DNA from: Evansella halocellulosilytica
GTDB taxonomy: Bacteria; Bacillota; Bacilli; Bacillales; Salisediminibacteriaceae
Assembly (NCBI RefSeq): GCF_002335745.1
Contig: NZ_NIST01000001.1
Coordinates: 3,053,636 to 3,117,635, forward strand
Length of the DNA: 64,000 nt
Direction of reading: 5' to 3'
Each line of letters begins with the position of its first letter. The stretch's first letter is position 1. Positions 26,858 through 35,242 of this stretch are shown here, one piece after another. A program made the position numbers and the translations under genes. Below the pieces are notes generated by a model. The model searched no databases. It was not told the DNA's origin and saw only the letters and a list, made by a program, of their open reading frames with translations.

Positions 26858-27568
26858 TCACGCTTTTGGTAAGAGAACTGTTTTGTATGTGCACGTAAAA
26901 TCATCTATGTGTAGTAAATTTGATTGTTGTTTAAGTGTAACATCCCCAAAAAAATACTTAAACATTCCATGAATTTGTGCATAATGCATTTTGCAAATCG
27001 CATGATTTGTTTTAGCGATTTCTTTAAATGTACAGTTATAAATACGAAATACAACTTCATTTTTTTCCTTATCATAGTTGATTTCCGGATTTAAACCTTG
27101 GTTTAACGTGATTCTCTCAATTAAATGAATCTTTTCTTGAGCAGTGAGGTTATGAATGTTTTGTTCGAGAGAACGAACAAAATCTTCTGTCAACATATAA
27201 CCAAATTTCTCTCCAGTTTTAATAAGAACTTGTTCACCTTCTTTACCGAGAGAAGCTAAAGATTGAATCGCGATTTCAGATAAGAGCTTATAATCTCGAT
27301 AGGGAAACTGCAGACTGACAACTTCATCTGATAACTGATAATACCGACTCGGGCGACCGCCATTTCCGGTTTTCTTCGTAACAGAAAATAGCAGCTTAAC
27401 ATCTTCCAGCTTTGTTAAATGGAGCCTTGCTACGTTTGGATGAATGTTAAACACGTCTGCAATTTCCTGAACAGTTACCTCTCTGTGCTGTTTCGTTACG
27501 TATTGATAGATGGAAAATCGCGTCGGGTCTGATAATACACCTGTAATCTTTAATGTCTGCTGTTCCAT
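26858..27568 (-). CDS. HTH transcriptional regulator, COG2345/SufR-like
   Basis: The 236-residue protein starts with an ArsR-like winged helix (LSDPTRFSIYQYV ... EIADVFNIHPNVARLHLTKLEDV). It then has a GGRPSRYYQLS wing and a long regulatory domain. In SufR-type regulators a C-X12-C motif with further cysteines holds an iron-sulfur cluster. Here NC-X12-CK is present, and one more Cys lies near the end (DDFTCTY); the spacing after the second Cys does not fit the SufR pattern, so a cluster is uncertain. The start is ATG after TAGGAGTGAG. Targets are unknown. In B. subtilis the comparable place holds yqgZ (mgsR), which is unrelated. Confidence 0.78.
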   Translation of the reverse strand: MEQQTLKITGVLSDPTRFSIYQYVTKQHREVTVQEIADVFNIHPNVARLHLTKLEDVKLLFSVTKKTGNGGRPSRYYQLSDEVVSLQFPYRDYKLLSEIAIQSLASLGKEGEQVLIKTGEKFGYMLTEDFVRSLEQNIHNLTAQEKIHLIERITLNQGLNPEINYDKEKNEVVFRIYNCTFKEIAKTNHAICKMHYAQIHGMFKYFFGDVTLKQQSNLLHIDDFTCTYKTVLLPKA

Positions 27569-27689
27569 GAACGGCTCACTCCTAAGGGGTATGTACTGTC
27601 TCCATTATATTACAGTATTCAAACGTTTAGTTTGTATTTTAAAAAGATTTCACAAGATGTTCACATACATTTTTCTCATAAAGGTAAGA

Positions 27690-28100
27690 AACATATAATT
27701 TAACTTCTTGATCGTTGTCTAGCTCCAATGAGCGTTTTCACTACGATAGGTATCATTTTTGCCTGCTTGACGGATACACTTCAGAGTTATTTTCGAATAG
27801 GCTGTGAAAGGCACCATCTGTACGAGGTCGCTTCACCCCGTCACTTGAAGTCTAAGTTCGGACTTCTTTATGTCGGTAGCCCCAAAGAGCATTTACATCA
27901 CGAGCTTCCACACGGATGTGGTGACTTCGGCGTCCCCGCAGGACGCGGGGGGGGGGGAGCCGAAGGTCTGATCTAGCGATTTGCCTCGACGGACAGGACG
28001 TCCTAATGCAGGGCATGCCTCAGGACGTGGCGTATTTCCCGGTTGACAGAGCGATGCTAGAAGAGGAAGAGGCAGCGCTTTTCTTATTAGGCTCTTTTCC
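27690..28100. repeat. Dispersed intergenic repeat, family A copy 4
   Basis: It has a diverged head (GTTGTCTAGCTCC), a CTTCCACA ... CCCCGCAGGACGCGG segment related to the tandem unit of copy 2, then the family core TTGCCTCGACGGACAGGACG with CAGGACGTGGCGTAT, and the tail GATGCTAGAAGAGGAAGAGG with GCGCTTTTCTTATTAG. An 11-G homopolymer at about 27947-27957 could be an assembly weak point. Short frames in here are not believable genes. Confidence 0.7.
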
Positions 28101-28130
28101 ATAGATTATTGTTTTATTGATAATTCGAAC

Positions 28131-28294
28131 AAGTGAAAGCGTCCGCCTATAGCGATTTCGAATTTATGAAAAGGTATATTCTCGAAAAACTAATGACACG
28201 GACCAATTTAAATAAGGTCCCTTAAGGGACTCGTGGTAAAGCGCCCTTATTGGGCGAATTTAAAAACGCCGGTTTTATGGGCGGATAGTTATTA
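28131..28294. repeat. Structured dispersed repeat, family B copy 2
   Basis: This copy of the roughly 170-base unit directly follows a family A element, as copy 1 does. It has AAGTGAAAGCGTCCGCCTAT, CACGGACC pairing with GGTCC, a GCCC/GGGC stem and the final CGCC ... GGCGGATAG stem. It ends about 100 bases before ytxH; a small duplicated ATATGGAACTATGT follows at about 28341-28370. Confidence 0.75.
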
Positions 28295-28395
28295 AAAGAA
28301 ATGTTTAATAAAAAATAAAAGGAGGAAAAGAGATACTAATATGGAACTATGTCTAATATGGAACTATGTATAGAAAATTGTAGGAGGGATGTCAA

Positions 28396-28839
28396 ATGAG
28401 TAAAATGGATACGAAAGACTTTGTCATTGGTGCGATTGTTGGGGGGATCGTTGGAGCATCAACAGCGATGCTGATGGCACCAAAGTCAGGCAAAGAATTG
28501 CGATCAGACATTAATGAAAAAGCTTCCACTGCAAAGGACAAAACCGTTGAAATAACGAACGTAGCAAAAGAAAAAGGGACCGAATATTCTCAGCTTGTAA
28601 AGGAAAAGTCTGACGAGTGGTCAAAGGTGGCTAAAGATCAATGGGACCGTTTTACAGATAAAAGCCAAGGTGTGGCACAGAAGGCTTCAGATATGGGAGA
28701 TAACTTAGCTCAAGACGTTAAAGACGTGATCGATACAGAAAAGCAAGAAGGGAAAAAACTTGCTAAACAAGTCGTTCAAGAAATTGAAGAAACGCGGGAA
28801 CGATTAAAGGACGATGTTGAGGAGCTTAAAAGTAAATAA
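28396..28839 (+). CDS. YtxH domain-containing protein
   Basis: The 147-residue protein has one glycine-rich membrane segment (FVIGAIVGGIVGASTAMLMA, about residues 8-27) followed by APKSGKELR, the YtxH signature. A long charged amphipathic helix continues to the end, with Lys/Glu heptads like LEA or apolipoprotein-like proteins. Members are often general-stress (SigB) proteins in Bacillus; I see no clear SigB promoter. The start is ATG after GGAGGGATGTCAA. Confidence 0.82.
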   Translation: MSKMDTKDFVIGAIVGGIVGASTAMLMAPKSGKELRSDINEKASTAKDKTVEITNVAKEKGTEYSQLVKEKSDEWSKVAKDQWDRFTDKSQGVAQKASDMGDNLAQDVKDVIDTEKQEGKKLAKQVVQEIEETRERLKDDVEELKSK

Positions 28840-28848
28840 CCTCATAAC

Positions 28849-28880
28849 AAAAAGGACAACCAATAATGGCTGTCCTTTTT
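28849..28880 (+). terminator. Rho-independent terminator of ytxH-like gene
   Basis: AAAAAGGACA and TGTCCTTTTT form a clean stem 10 bases after the stop. Confidence 0.85.
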
Positions 28881-29013
28881 AGCTTGATTCGACAGAAGTT
28901 GATTGGACTTGGAATATGACTCGAATAGTCGTCCACTTGTCCAGTCCTGTTTTGAACACGATACATCATTATATATCGTCACATACAGCAGAATACAATA
29001 TCATTTAAATGGC

Positions 29014-29084
29014 TGGGATGGCAGGATTTGAACCTGCGCGTCACGAAGTCAAAGTCCGTTGCCTTACCACTTGGCTACATCCCA
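29014..29084 (-). tRNA. tRNA-Gln (anticodon TTG)
   Basis: On the minus strand the acceptor arms TGGGATG and CATCCCA pair. The D arm reads GCCAAGTGGTAAGGC, the anticodon loop CTTTGAC carries TTG between the arms ACGGA and TTCGT, and the T arm is GCAGGTTCAAATCCTGC. CCA is not encoded. The length of 71 bases is normal for tRNA-Gln. It lies upstream of and divergent from comGA. Confidence 0.95.
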
Positions 29085-29219
29085 TTGGCTAACTATCCTT
29101 TAAGGTGTCTCGAAAAGAAAAAAATATACGATATTCTTGAAAAAAAAAGAAGGATTTTTGAAGGTTATGTCGAAAGTATTTGTTGCAGTAAAATAAATTA
29201 TAAAGCAGGTGATATATGA

Positions 29220-30284
29220 ATGCAGATTGAGCAAATGGCAAAAGAAATGATGTCGTCAGCAGTTTCTTTTCAAGCTTCTGATATTCATCTCGTTCCTCTA
29301 GAAAAAATAGCGATTACCCGTTACCGAATTGACGGAAGTTTAATGGACATTCAACGAATTCCTATCCCCATTGCTGTAAAAATCATCAGTCATCTTAAAT
29401 TTATATCTGGTATGGATGTTGGTGAACGAAGAAGAGCACAAAATCGATCAATGGAAGTTTCGCTTCAAGGAAAAAAATACTCAGCGAGATTGTCTACATT
29501 TCCATCATCATTTCATGAAACCCTCGTGATCCGATTATTCCCTCAAGATGCGACAAAAAACTTACAGCAGTTATCTATTTTCCCTAAACAAGCACAACAA
29601 TTAATGAAAATATTAGAAGAACCAAGCGGTTTATTACTTATTTGCGGTCCTACTGGTTCTGGGAAAACGACAACACTTTATTCATTGCTTCATATGAGTG
29701 TTGAGAACATGAATCGGAACATCATAACGTTAGAAGACCCTGTAGAACAACGGCATGAAAAATTGCTTCAAATGGAAATTAATGAACGTGCAGGTATAAC
29801 GTATGCTCACGGTTTAAAAAGTTTATTAAGACACGATCCAGATGTCATTATGATTGGTGAAATACGTGATAAAGAAACAGCAAAAATGGCTGTAAGAGCT
29901 GCTTTGACTGGTCACTTTGTACTTTCTACATTACATAGTGACAATCCATTTAATGCATTAAAAAGAATGTTTGAGTTAGGTGTTTCCAGATTGGACTTAA
30001 TCGACACGTTAAAAGGAATATCTTCCCAACGATTAGTAGACTTGGCATGTCCTTTCTGTGATAAGCACTGTTATCCGCTCTGCCGTAAACATCGTAAAAA
30101 AAGAAGAGGGGCTGTATTTGAACAGTTATTTCATTCTGAATTAATTCATGCAATACAATCTTATCCACATTTTCAATCCCCTGCTCCTACTCACTCTGTT
30201 CGTCAAGTAATTTCCAAAGGCATAGCTCTCGGTTTTATAGATGAAAATGAATATGTACGCCTTGGCAAAGGTGGTTATCAATGA
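29220..30284 (+). CDS. comGA: Competence pilus assembly ATPase ComGA
   Basis: The 354-residue protein is a secretion/type IV pilus ATPase with Walker A GPTGSGKTT (residues 143-151), the Asp box ITLEDPVEQ, Walker B DVIMIGEIRD and the His box. A four-Cys cluster (CPFCDKHCYPLC) is near residue 280. It drives assembly of the competence pseudopilus that captures DNA. The start is ATG shortly after AGGTGAT. A possible ComK half-box pair (AAAA-GAAGG-ATTT) lies near 29149. It is the first gene of comGA-GG, and comGB overlaps it by four bases. Confidence 0.93.
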   Translation: MQIEQMAKEMMSSAVSFQASDIHLVPLEKIAITRYRIDGSLMDIQRIPIPIAVKIISHLKFISGMDVGERRRAQNRSMEVSLQGKKYSARLSTFPSSFHETLVIRLFPQDATKNLQQLSIFPKQAQQLMKILEEPSGLLLICGPTGSGKTTTLYSLLHMSVENMNRNIITLEDPVEQRHEKLLQMEINERAGITYAHGLKSLLRHDPDVIMIGEIRDKETAKMAVRAALTGHFVLSTLHSDNPFNALKRMFELGVSRLDLIDTLKGISSQRLVDLACPFCDKHCYPLCRKHRKKRRGAVFEQLFHSELIHAIQSYPHFQSPAPTHSVRQVISKGIALGFIDENEYVRLGKGGYQ

Positions 30285-31303
30285 GGAAGGTTTTTCGTAA
30301 CGATTCCGAAAGAAGTATATGGCTCCAGGACCTCGTTTCTCTATTAGAGGAAGGTTTCAGTTTAAGTGAGTCTTTATCGTTAATGAAAGAGCTGCATACT
30401 TACAAAAAAGCAAAATTCTGCGCTGACTTGTATAAAGGGTTAATAGAAGGAAGCGAATTATCCACACAGTTAAAATCAGGTGGATTTACGAATGAAATTG
30501 TTAGCTATTTATATTTTTCCGAAAAGTACGGAAACTTGATAGAGGGCTTATCCAATGTAAAGGAAATTCTTAGAAAAAGGAATGAAACAGTAAGGAAAAC
30601 AGCTAAAATGATCAGTTACCCAGTTTTTTTAAGCTTCATTATTATCATCATGGCTATTGTGATGGCAGAAGGAGTTTTTCCTCATTTTGAACAGTATTTT
30701 ACGACGATCGACCATCAGTTACCATACTTAACGAAGCTTGTAATCGCTTTGCTTTCTGCATTTAATCCTATGACAATCGCCTTGACCATAATTGGCTTGT
30801 TATTAACTGTGTTATTGCTTAAACGGAAACCTTATCATGACAGACTGTACTTTGTTTTGAAAATTCCATTTCTCCGAACGTTTATACGTTCGCTTGTCAC
30901 TTATTATGTTGCAGCACAGCTAGCGCCAATGCTAAAGCATGGACTTTCTTTACAGAGATCTTTACAAATAATGAGTGAAGAATCGTCTAATCTTTTTTTT
31001 CAAAGGGAGGCGACATCTATATCGTATTATCTCCTTGAAGGAGAAACGTTGTCAGAAGTATTGAGAAGCCGAGGTTATTACGAACCGCATTTCGCTTCGA
31101 TCGTTGCTCTTGGTGAAAGGAAAGGAAGATTGGGACAAGAATTAGAGCGTTACTCTAGCTACTTATTCCAAAATTTATATGAAGATATTCAGCGTAAAGT
31201 TGCGATTGCACAACCAATGATCCTTAGTGCGGTAGGATTAATTATTTTAATCATTTTTTTATCAATGATGCTGCCAATATTTCATATGATTGATGCAATG
31301 TAA
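30281..31303 (+). CDS. comGB: Competence pilus inner-membrane platform protein ComGB
   Basis: The 340-residue protein of the GspF/PilC family has three membrane segments (about residues 109-130, 163-185 and 310-335). It has the family motif GLSLQRSLQIM in the second cytoplasmic half, mirrored by GFSLSESLSLM in the first. It forms the base that ComGA acts on. It overlaps comGA as ATGA, so translation is coupled. Confidence 0.92.
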   Translation: MRKVFRNDSERSIWLQDLVSLLEEGFSLSESLSLMKELHTYKKAKFCADLYKGLIEGSELSTQLKSGGFTNEIVSYLYFSEKYGNLIEGLSNVKEILRKRNETVRKTAKMISYPVFLSFIIIIMAIVMAEGVFPHFEQYFTTIDHQLPYLTKLVIALLSAFNPMTIALTIIGLLLTVLLLKRKPYHDRLYFVLKIPFLRTFIRSLVTYYVAAQLAPMLKHGLSLQRSLQIMSEESSNLFFQREATSISYYLLEGETLSEVLRSRGYYEPHFASIVALGERKGRLGQELERYSSYLFQNLYEDIQRKVAIAQPMILSAVGLIILIIFLSMMLPIFHMIDAM

Positions 31304-31326
31304 ATGACAAAAAAGGAGTTACTGAA

Positions 31327-31695
31327 ATGAATAAATCGATAATGAAATACGCTAAGAGAATGACTTTATTACCTCGTGTACTGATAAATAAGTCAATGAA
31401 TCAACGTGGCTTTACACTCATTGAAATGATAATTGTTCTGCTTATTATTTCTATTTTACTTTTAATAATCGTCCCAAATATGACAAGAAACCAGAGTGTC
31501 GCAAATGACATGGGATGCGAAGCAACAATTGAATTACTACAAACTCAAGTTGCCGTATATCAACTTGAACACCAGCATCAGTTGCCTAGTTCAATTGACG
31601 ACTTAGCAGAGTATGTGTCTCGTTCAGATATGACGTGTCCAGACGGGAAAGAATTGACCATTGATGAAGACGGCACGATTACTTTAGTACAGTAA
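31327..31695 (+). CDS. comGC: Major competence pseudopilin ComGC
   Basis: The 122-residue protein has the type IV prepilin motif QRG-FTLIE, with cleavage by ComC expected after the Gly, then a hydrophobic helix. Two cysteines in the mature part (MGCE and MTCPDG) match the disulfide of B. subtilis ComGC. AAAAGGAGTTACTGAA precedes this ATG closely, so the first methionine is supported, which gives a leader of 27 residues rather than the usual few. An internal ATG (MNQRG) would give a normal leader but has no ribosome site. Confidence 0.92.
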   Translation: MNKSIMKYAKRMTLLPRVLINKSMNQRGFTLIEMIIVLLIISILLLIIVPNMTRNQSVANDMGCEATIELLQTQVAVYQLEHQHQLPSSIDDLAEYVSRSDMTCPDGKELTIDEDGTITLVQ

Positions 31696-31707
31696 TTGAA
31701 TATCTAG

Positions 31708-32154
31708 ATGATGGTTAAATATTTGAACTCAAAAGGATACTCTATGTTCGAAATGCTCCTTGTCCTCTTGATCCTCTCCGTCCTCGCTAGCTTAATTATT
31801 CCGAACTTAATGAGTGTCAATCAATCACTTGAAGCTAATCATTTTTTTAAGCAACTTGAGACAGATTTGTATGAAGCACAAATGAGAGCGATGACAAATG
31901 GTTACCCGATTAGAGTTATTTTTTCTCAATCAAATAAGCAGTACACAGTACGAAGAGGTGTTGTCACAATTAAGGTAAGAAAAATACCAGATAATATGAA
32001 TGTGAGAGGTGGCACACTTCGCTTAGATGATGTCCAGTATCGAACAGATGGTACATTGTCACGAACTGGGACGATTCATTTTACTCATCGTGATGATACG
32101 TATGAACTTCGGTTCCATTTTATTAGGGGGAGGTTTACGATTGCGAAACGATAA
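31708..32154 (+). CDS. comGD: Minor competence pseudopilin ComGD
   Basis: The 148-residue protein has a class III signal KG-YSMFE followed by a hydrophobic helix (MLLVLLILSVLASLIIPNL). The mature domain starts with TDLYEAQMRAMTNG, typical of GspH-like minor pilins. It helps initiate the competence pseudopilus. It follows comGC by 12 bases and overlaps comGE. Confidence 0.88.
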   Translation: MMVKYLNSKGYSMFEMLLVLLILSVLASLIIPNLMSVNQSLEANHFFKQLETDLYEAQMRAMTNGYPIRVIFSQSNKQYTVRRGVVTIKVRKIPDNMNVRGGTLRLDDVQYRTDGTLSRTGTIHFTHRDDTYELRFHFIRGRFTIAKR

Positions 32155-32464
32155 TGCATTTACTTTAATAGAAGTGGTGGTTGGCTTATTTATCATTAGT
32201 ATCGTTATTTCTGTAACCTTCCCATTCATTACTTTCATACAAAATGAACGGATTTCCATTAAGCAAGAAAGAATCGCAGAAGCTATTTTAGATGAGGTGT
32301 ATTATGAAACGGTTGTAAATAGACAGGTGGATACCGAACAAGTCATCCGTGTAAATCATTTTGCTTATTACCTTACTTTTCATAATGAAAATGAACCACT
32401 CTCCATCTGTCTACAATGGGAAGGGAGGAATAACCGTCCATACGAACGATGTTTATATGTATAA
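32141..32464 (+). CDS. comGE: Minor competence pseudopilin ComGE
   Basis: The protein of about 107 residues begins at TTG after GGGGGAGG inside the end of comGD. It reads MRNDNA-FTLIEVVVGLFII, a clear prepilin start. The longer frame that opens at 32027 would bury the pilin signal behind 38 unlikely residues. Two cysteines lie close to the C terminus (ICLQWEG and YERCLYV). Confidence 0.85.
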   Translation: MRNDNAFTLIEVVVGLFIISIVISVTFPFITFIQNERISIKQERIAEAILDEVYYETVVNRQVDTEQVIRVNHFAYYLTFHNENEPLSICLQWEGRNNRPYERCLYV

Positions 32465-32942
32465 ACAAAGAAGTGAAAATGGTATGACCTTATTAGAAAC
32501 GATCGTGATGTTTGCACTATTTCTTACCATTATCTCTTTACTGCCAAATATGTTTTATTTTTTTATAGTTGCAGATGAGCGAAAAATAAAGGAGGAAGAG
32601 TTTCAATTGTTTGTCCTTCAGCTTCAATCAGAATTTCGTCGAAGCGAACAATATCATGTTAATGATTCACAAACTATGCTGTACCTCTATCGTTCAAGAG
32701 AAGGGTCGGATGTTGATCTTATTGAATATGAAAAGTATGCTCATATCGTCAGGAGAAGAGTCAATGGATCAGGACATGAATTATTTCTCAATCAAGTTCA
32801 TGACTTTTATGTTGAAGAATCTGAAATTGGAATATTGATTAAAGTTGAAAGCTTAAATGGTATAAAGTATGAAGCTTATTTAACTCATCCCAAAACATTA
32901 CTTAATGCCAAAAACAGGAGTAACCTTAATGAAGGAGAATGA
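32457..32942 (+). CDS. comGF: Minor competence pseudopilin ComGF
   Basis: The protein of about 161 residues has prepilin-like N terminus SENG-MTLLETIVMFALF and the ComGF-type body with FQLFVLQLQSEFRRSEQY. Its ATG overlaps the end of comGE, and no separate ribosome site is evident, so translation is probably coupled. An upstream frame to 32361 exists but would overlap comGE by about 100 bases. Confidence 0.85.
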   Translation: MYKQRSENGMTLLETIVMFALFLTIISLLPNMFYFFIVADERKIKEEEFQLFVLQLQSEFRRSEQYHVNDSQTMLYLYRSREGSDVDLIEYEKYAHIVRRRVNGSGHELFLNQVHDFYVEESEIGILIKVESLNGIKYEAYLTHPKTLLNAKNRSNLNEGE

Positions 32943-33315
32943 AAAAGGATTTGTTCTTTTTTTATCGCTTTTATTAATGTTCTTACTAACAGGAACATTG
33001 CTTCACCTTTTAACGATATACGAGAATGAAAAATCATTTATATATCTTGAAAAAGAGAGAAATACAGTGGATAATTTATTGTTAACAACAACTATTCACA
33101 TTACTGAACTGATGAACGAAGAGAATAAGGAACATTTCGTATCTGGTGAAATGCTTTACGATGGAGGAGTTGTGACATACACACTCTTACCTGAAGATAC
33201 TCTATATTTTATTTCTCTGGAAGCTCAGACTCACAATGGCACGACGAGAGTGGTCGATATTTCTTACGATTATGAACATAATGAAATCTTAGATTGGAGA
33301 GAACGTCCGAGATGA
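32929..33315 (+). CDS. comGG: Competence protein ComGG
   Basis: The protein of about 128 residues starts MKENEKGFVLFLSLLLMFLL. It is a short-leader hydrophobic segment without the Glu-5 of classical pilins, as known for ComGG. AGGAG eight bases before this ATG favours it over the ATG at 32905. It overlaps comGF at its 5' end and aroK at its 3' end. Confidence 0.85.
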   Translation: MKENEKGFVLFLSLLLMFLLTGTLLHLLTIYENEKSFIYLEKERNTVDNLLLTTTIHITELMNEENKEHFVSGEMLYDGGVVTYTLLPEDTLYFISLEAQTHNGTTRVVDISYDYEHNEILDWRERPR

Positions 33316-33833
33316 CTGACAAGGAAAAAAACATTTATCTTATCGGCTTTATGGGGGTTGGGAAAACGACAATTGGTAAGCAGCTCGCCGAAAAGTTAAA
33401 TAAAATATTTATTGACTTAGATGAGTATATTGAATCGAAAGAACAACGTTCGATAAAAGAAATATTCAGTAATAATGGCGAAGTTTTCTTTCGACAGCTT
33501 GAATCAGATGGTTTACAGAAGTTAAAAAATGAATCAGCTATTATCGCTACCGGTGGAGGGATTGTTGAAAACGAACAGAATGTGAATGTCATGAAACAAA
33601 CTGGGGTTGTCATTTTTCTAAATGCACCATTTCATGTACTTTTGGATCGAATTAAGCATGACCAATCACGCCCACTTACGAAGGGTGGTGAAAATGGACT
33701 GTATAAGAGATATTATGATAGGCTTCCGCATTATCATTTAGCTCATGTTCATTTTGATACAAGTGAACAGACACCTGATCAAGTATGTCATCAGATTATT
33801 CATCACCTAATGTATAGAGAAGCAGAGAAGTGA
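33312..33833 (+). CDS. aroK: Shikimate kinase
   Basis: The protein of about 173 residues has Walker A GFMGVGKTT (residues 12-20), the shikimate-binding DLDEYIE and FFRQLESD blocks, GGGIV and the lid arginine in DQSRPL. It phosphorylates shikimate in the chorismate pathway. The ATG overlaps the stop of comGG as ATGA, which ties its translation to the competence operon. A longer frame from 33294 lies inside comGG and is not preferred. Confidence 0.92.
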   Translation: MTDKEKNIYLIGFMGVGKTTIGKQLAEKLNKIFIDLDEYIESKEQRSIKEIFSNNGEVFFRQLESDGLQKLKNESAIIATGGGIVENEQNVNVMKQTGVVIFLNAPFHVLLDRIKHDQSRPLTKGGENGLYKRYYDRLPHYHLAHVHFDTSEQTPDQVCHQIIHHLMYREAEK

Positions 33834-33875
33834 ACAAACTAGGGGTGAATAGGGAAGAAGTGAGTGTGATGTTAA

Positions 33876-34067
33876 ATGAAAACGAATGATTATGTGAAGT
33901 TTATGACACAACAATTTGTAACGTATGTTGACCAGCCAAAAGAAGAAAGAATCGCTAGGAAACAGCAAAAGAAAGAAATGAAATTGCCAAAGTCATACAA
34001 ATGGTTTGGGTTAGTTCCATTTTCCCTTTCATTAACAGCTAAAAAGCTAAAGAAATATAAAAAATAA
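33876..34067 (+). CDS. yqzE: YqzE family protein
   Basis: The 63-residue basic protein has the YqzE signature TNDYVKFMTQQFVTYVDQPK and KWFGLVPFSLSL. The function is unknown. yqzE follows comGG in B. subtilis, and only aroK separates them here. The start is ATG preceded by GAAGTGAGTGTGATGTTA, a weak ribosome site. Confidence 0.88.
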   Translation: MKTNDYVKFMTQQFVTYVDQPKEERIARKQQKKEMKLPKSYKWFGLVPFSLSLTAKKLKKYKK

Positions 34068-34077
34068 TATTTAAGGA

Positions 34078-35220
34078 GAGGCTGTCCCAAAGTGAGATAT
34101 GCTCCCTTTTAACATTTATTTTAATTTACTTGCTCGAATCGCTTATGGCGGACGCTTTCCACGGGTAACGCTTCAGCCTCCTCAAGCTCGTACCTCTCTT
34201 TGCGGGGTCTTCAGACTGTTGCTTTCCCGCAGGAGTCGCCGCACAACTCTCTTCGAGCTTTTTTAACTAAATTGAAAAATAAAAAAATCGCTCCACTTGG
34301 TATAATTAAAGTACCACCAATAACCAACCAAAGGAGCGATTTTCTTATGAAACATGATCATATTTCCTTTATTGATTATAACATGGACCAATTATACTTA
34401 CCAATGGATCATGAATATAAAATCCCACAAAATCATATCTGCCGTATCGTTAATGACGCCATTGAACAACTAGACCCTGCTCTTTTGTATAAAGTTTATG
34501 AAGGAGGAGGCTGACCTCCTTATCATCCCAAATTAATGCTTAACGTTATTATCTATGCGTATACTCAAAAAATATATTCATCCCGACAAATCGCAAAACA
34601 ACTAAAGGAAAACAGTTATTTCATGTGGCTGGCTCGTCATCAAAAGCCAGACTTCCGCACCATTAATCGATTTCGTTCTGAGCGTATGAAGGAAGTCATT
34701 TATGAAACATTTTTCTCTATCGTTGATCTCCATCGGGATCACGGTTTTGTTAAATTAGAGGACTACTTCTTAGATGGCACCAAGGTTGAAGCTAATGCAA
34801 ATAAATACACATTTGTTTGGAATAAATGGAAGAAATGGGAGAAATCAACTGAACGTTATGAAAAGTTACTTGATGAGAAATACATAGGTATCATGAATGA
34901 GATTGAACAGGTGACGAAAGAGGACGAAGCGAGTGAAAAAGAACAAGACCCTGAAGAGAAATTGAACGAGCGACCAGTGACTTCAAAACAGATCAAGAAG
35001 TCCGTTGAACAACTCGAAGAAAGACTTGAGAAAGAACCTGAAAACCGCAAGATTAAAAAAGCAAAGTACACCTTAGAAAAAGACCCCAACAGACCTAAAA
35101 ATCATAGAATAGGAAGGCCGTTGGGGCTTTTTAAGTTTACAAAAATACTCTTTTGGAGAAAGAAAAGAGGACGACATTCAGATCATTATACTTAATCAGT
35201 GCTCTTTTGAGACAGCCTCT
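34078..35220 (+). mobile_element. Decayed IS1182-type insertion sequence
   Basis: Terminal inverted repeats are AGAGGCTGTCCCAAAGT (34078-34094) and its near complement at 35204-35220. The left end carries the block GCTTATGGCGGACGCTTTCC ... CCCGCAGGAGTCGCCGCACA also seen at 53925-54035 and in parts near 60646. AAAATCGCTCC and GGAGCGATTTT form a hairpin over the transposase ribosome site. At about 1.14 kb it is shorter than a full IS1182-type element. It separates yqzE from yqhG, which adjoin in B. subtilis. Confidence 0.8.
34347..35195 (+). pseudogene. IS1182-family transposase, broken
   Basis: From ATG at 34347 the frame reads a typical IS1182 N terminus (DHISFIDYNMDQLYLPMDHE). It meets an in-frame TGA at 34512 and continues in the same frame with PPYHPKLMLNVIIYAYTQ, where family members read through. 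The DDE region begins (EDYFLDGTKVEANANKYTFVW) but the protein ends after KKAKYTLEKDP in a rearranged tail. The last catalytic part is deleted. It therefore has both a nonsense change and an internal deletion, and is inactive. Confidence 0.85.
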
Positions 35221-35242
35221 TCTTTCATTTATACTTGAAATT

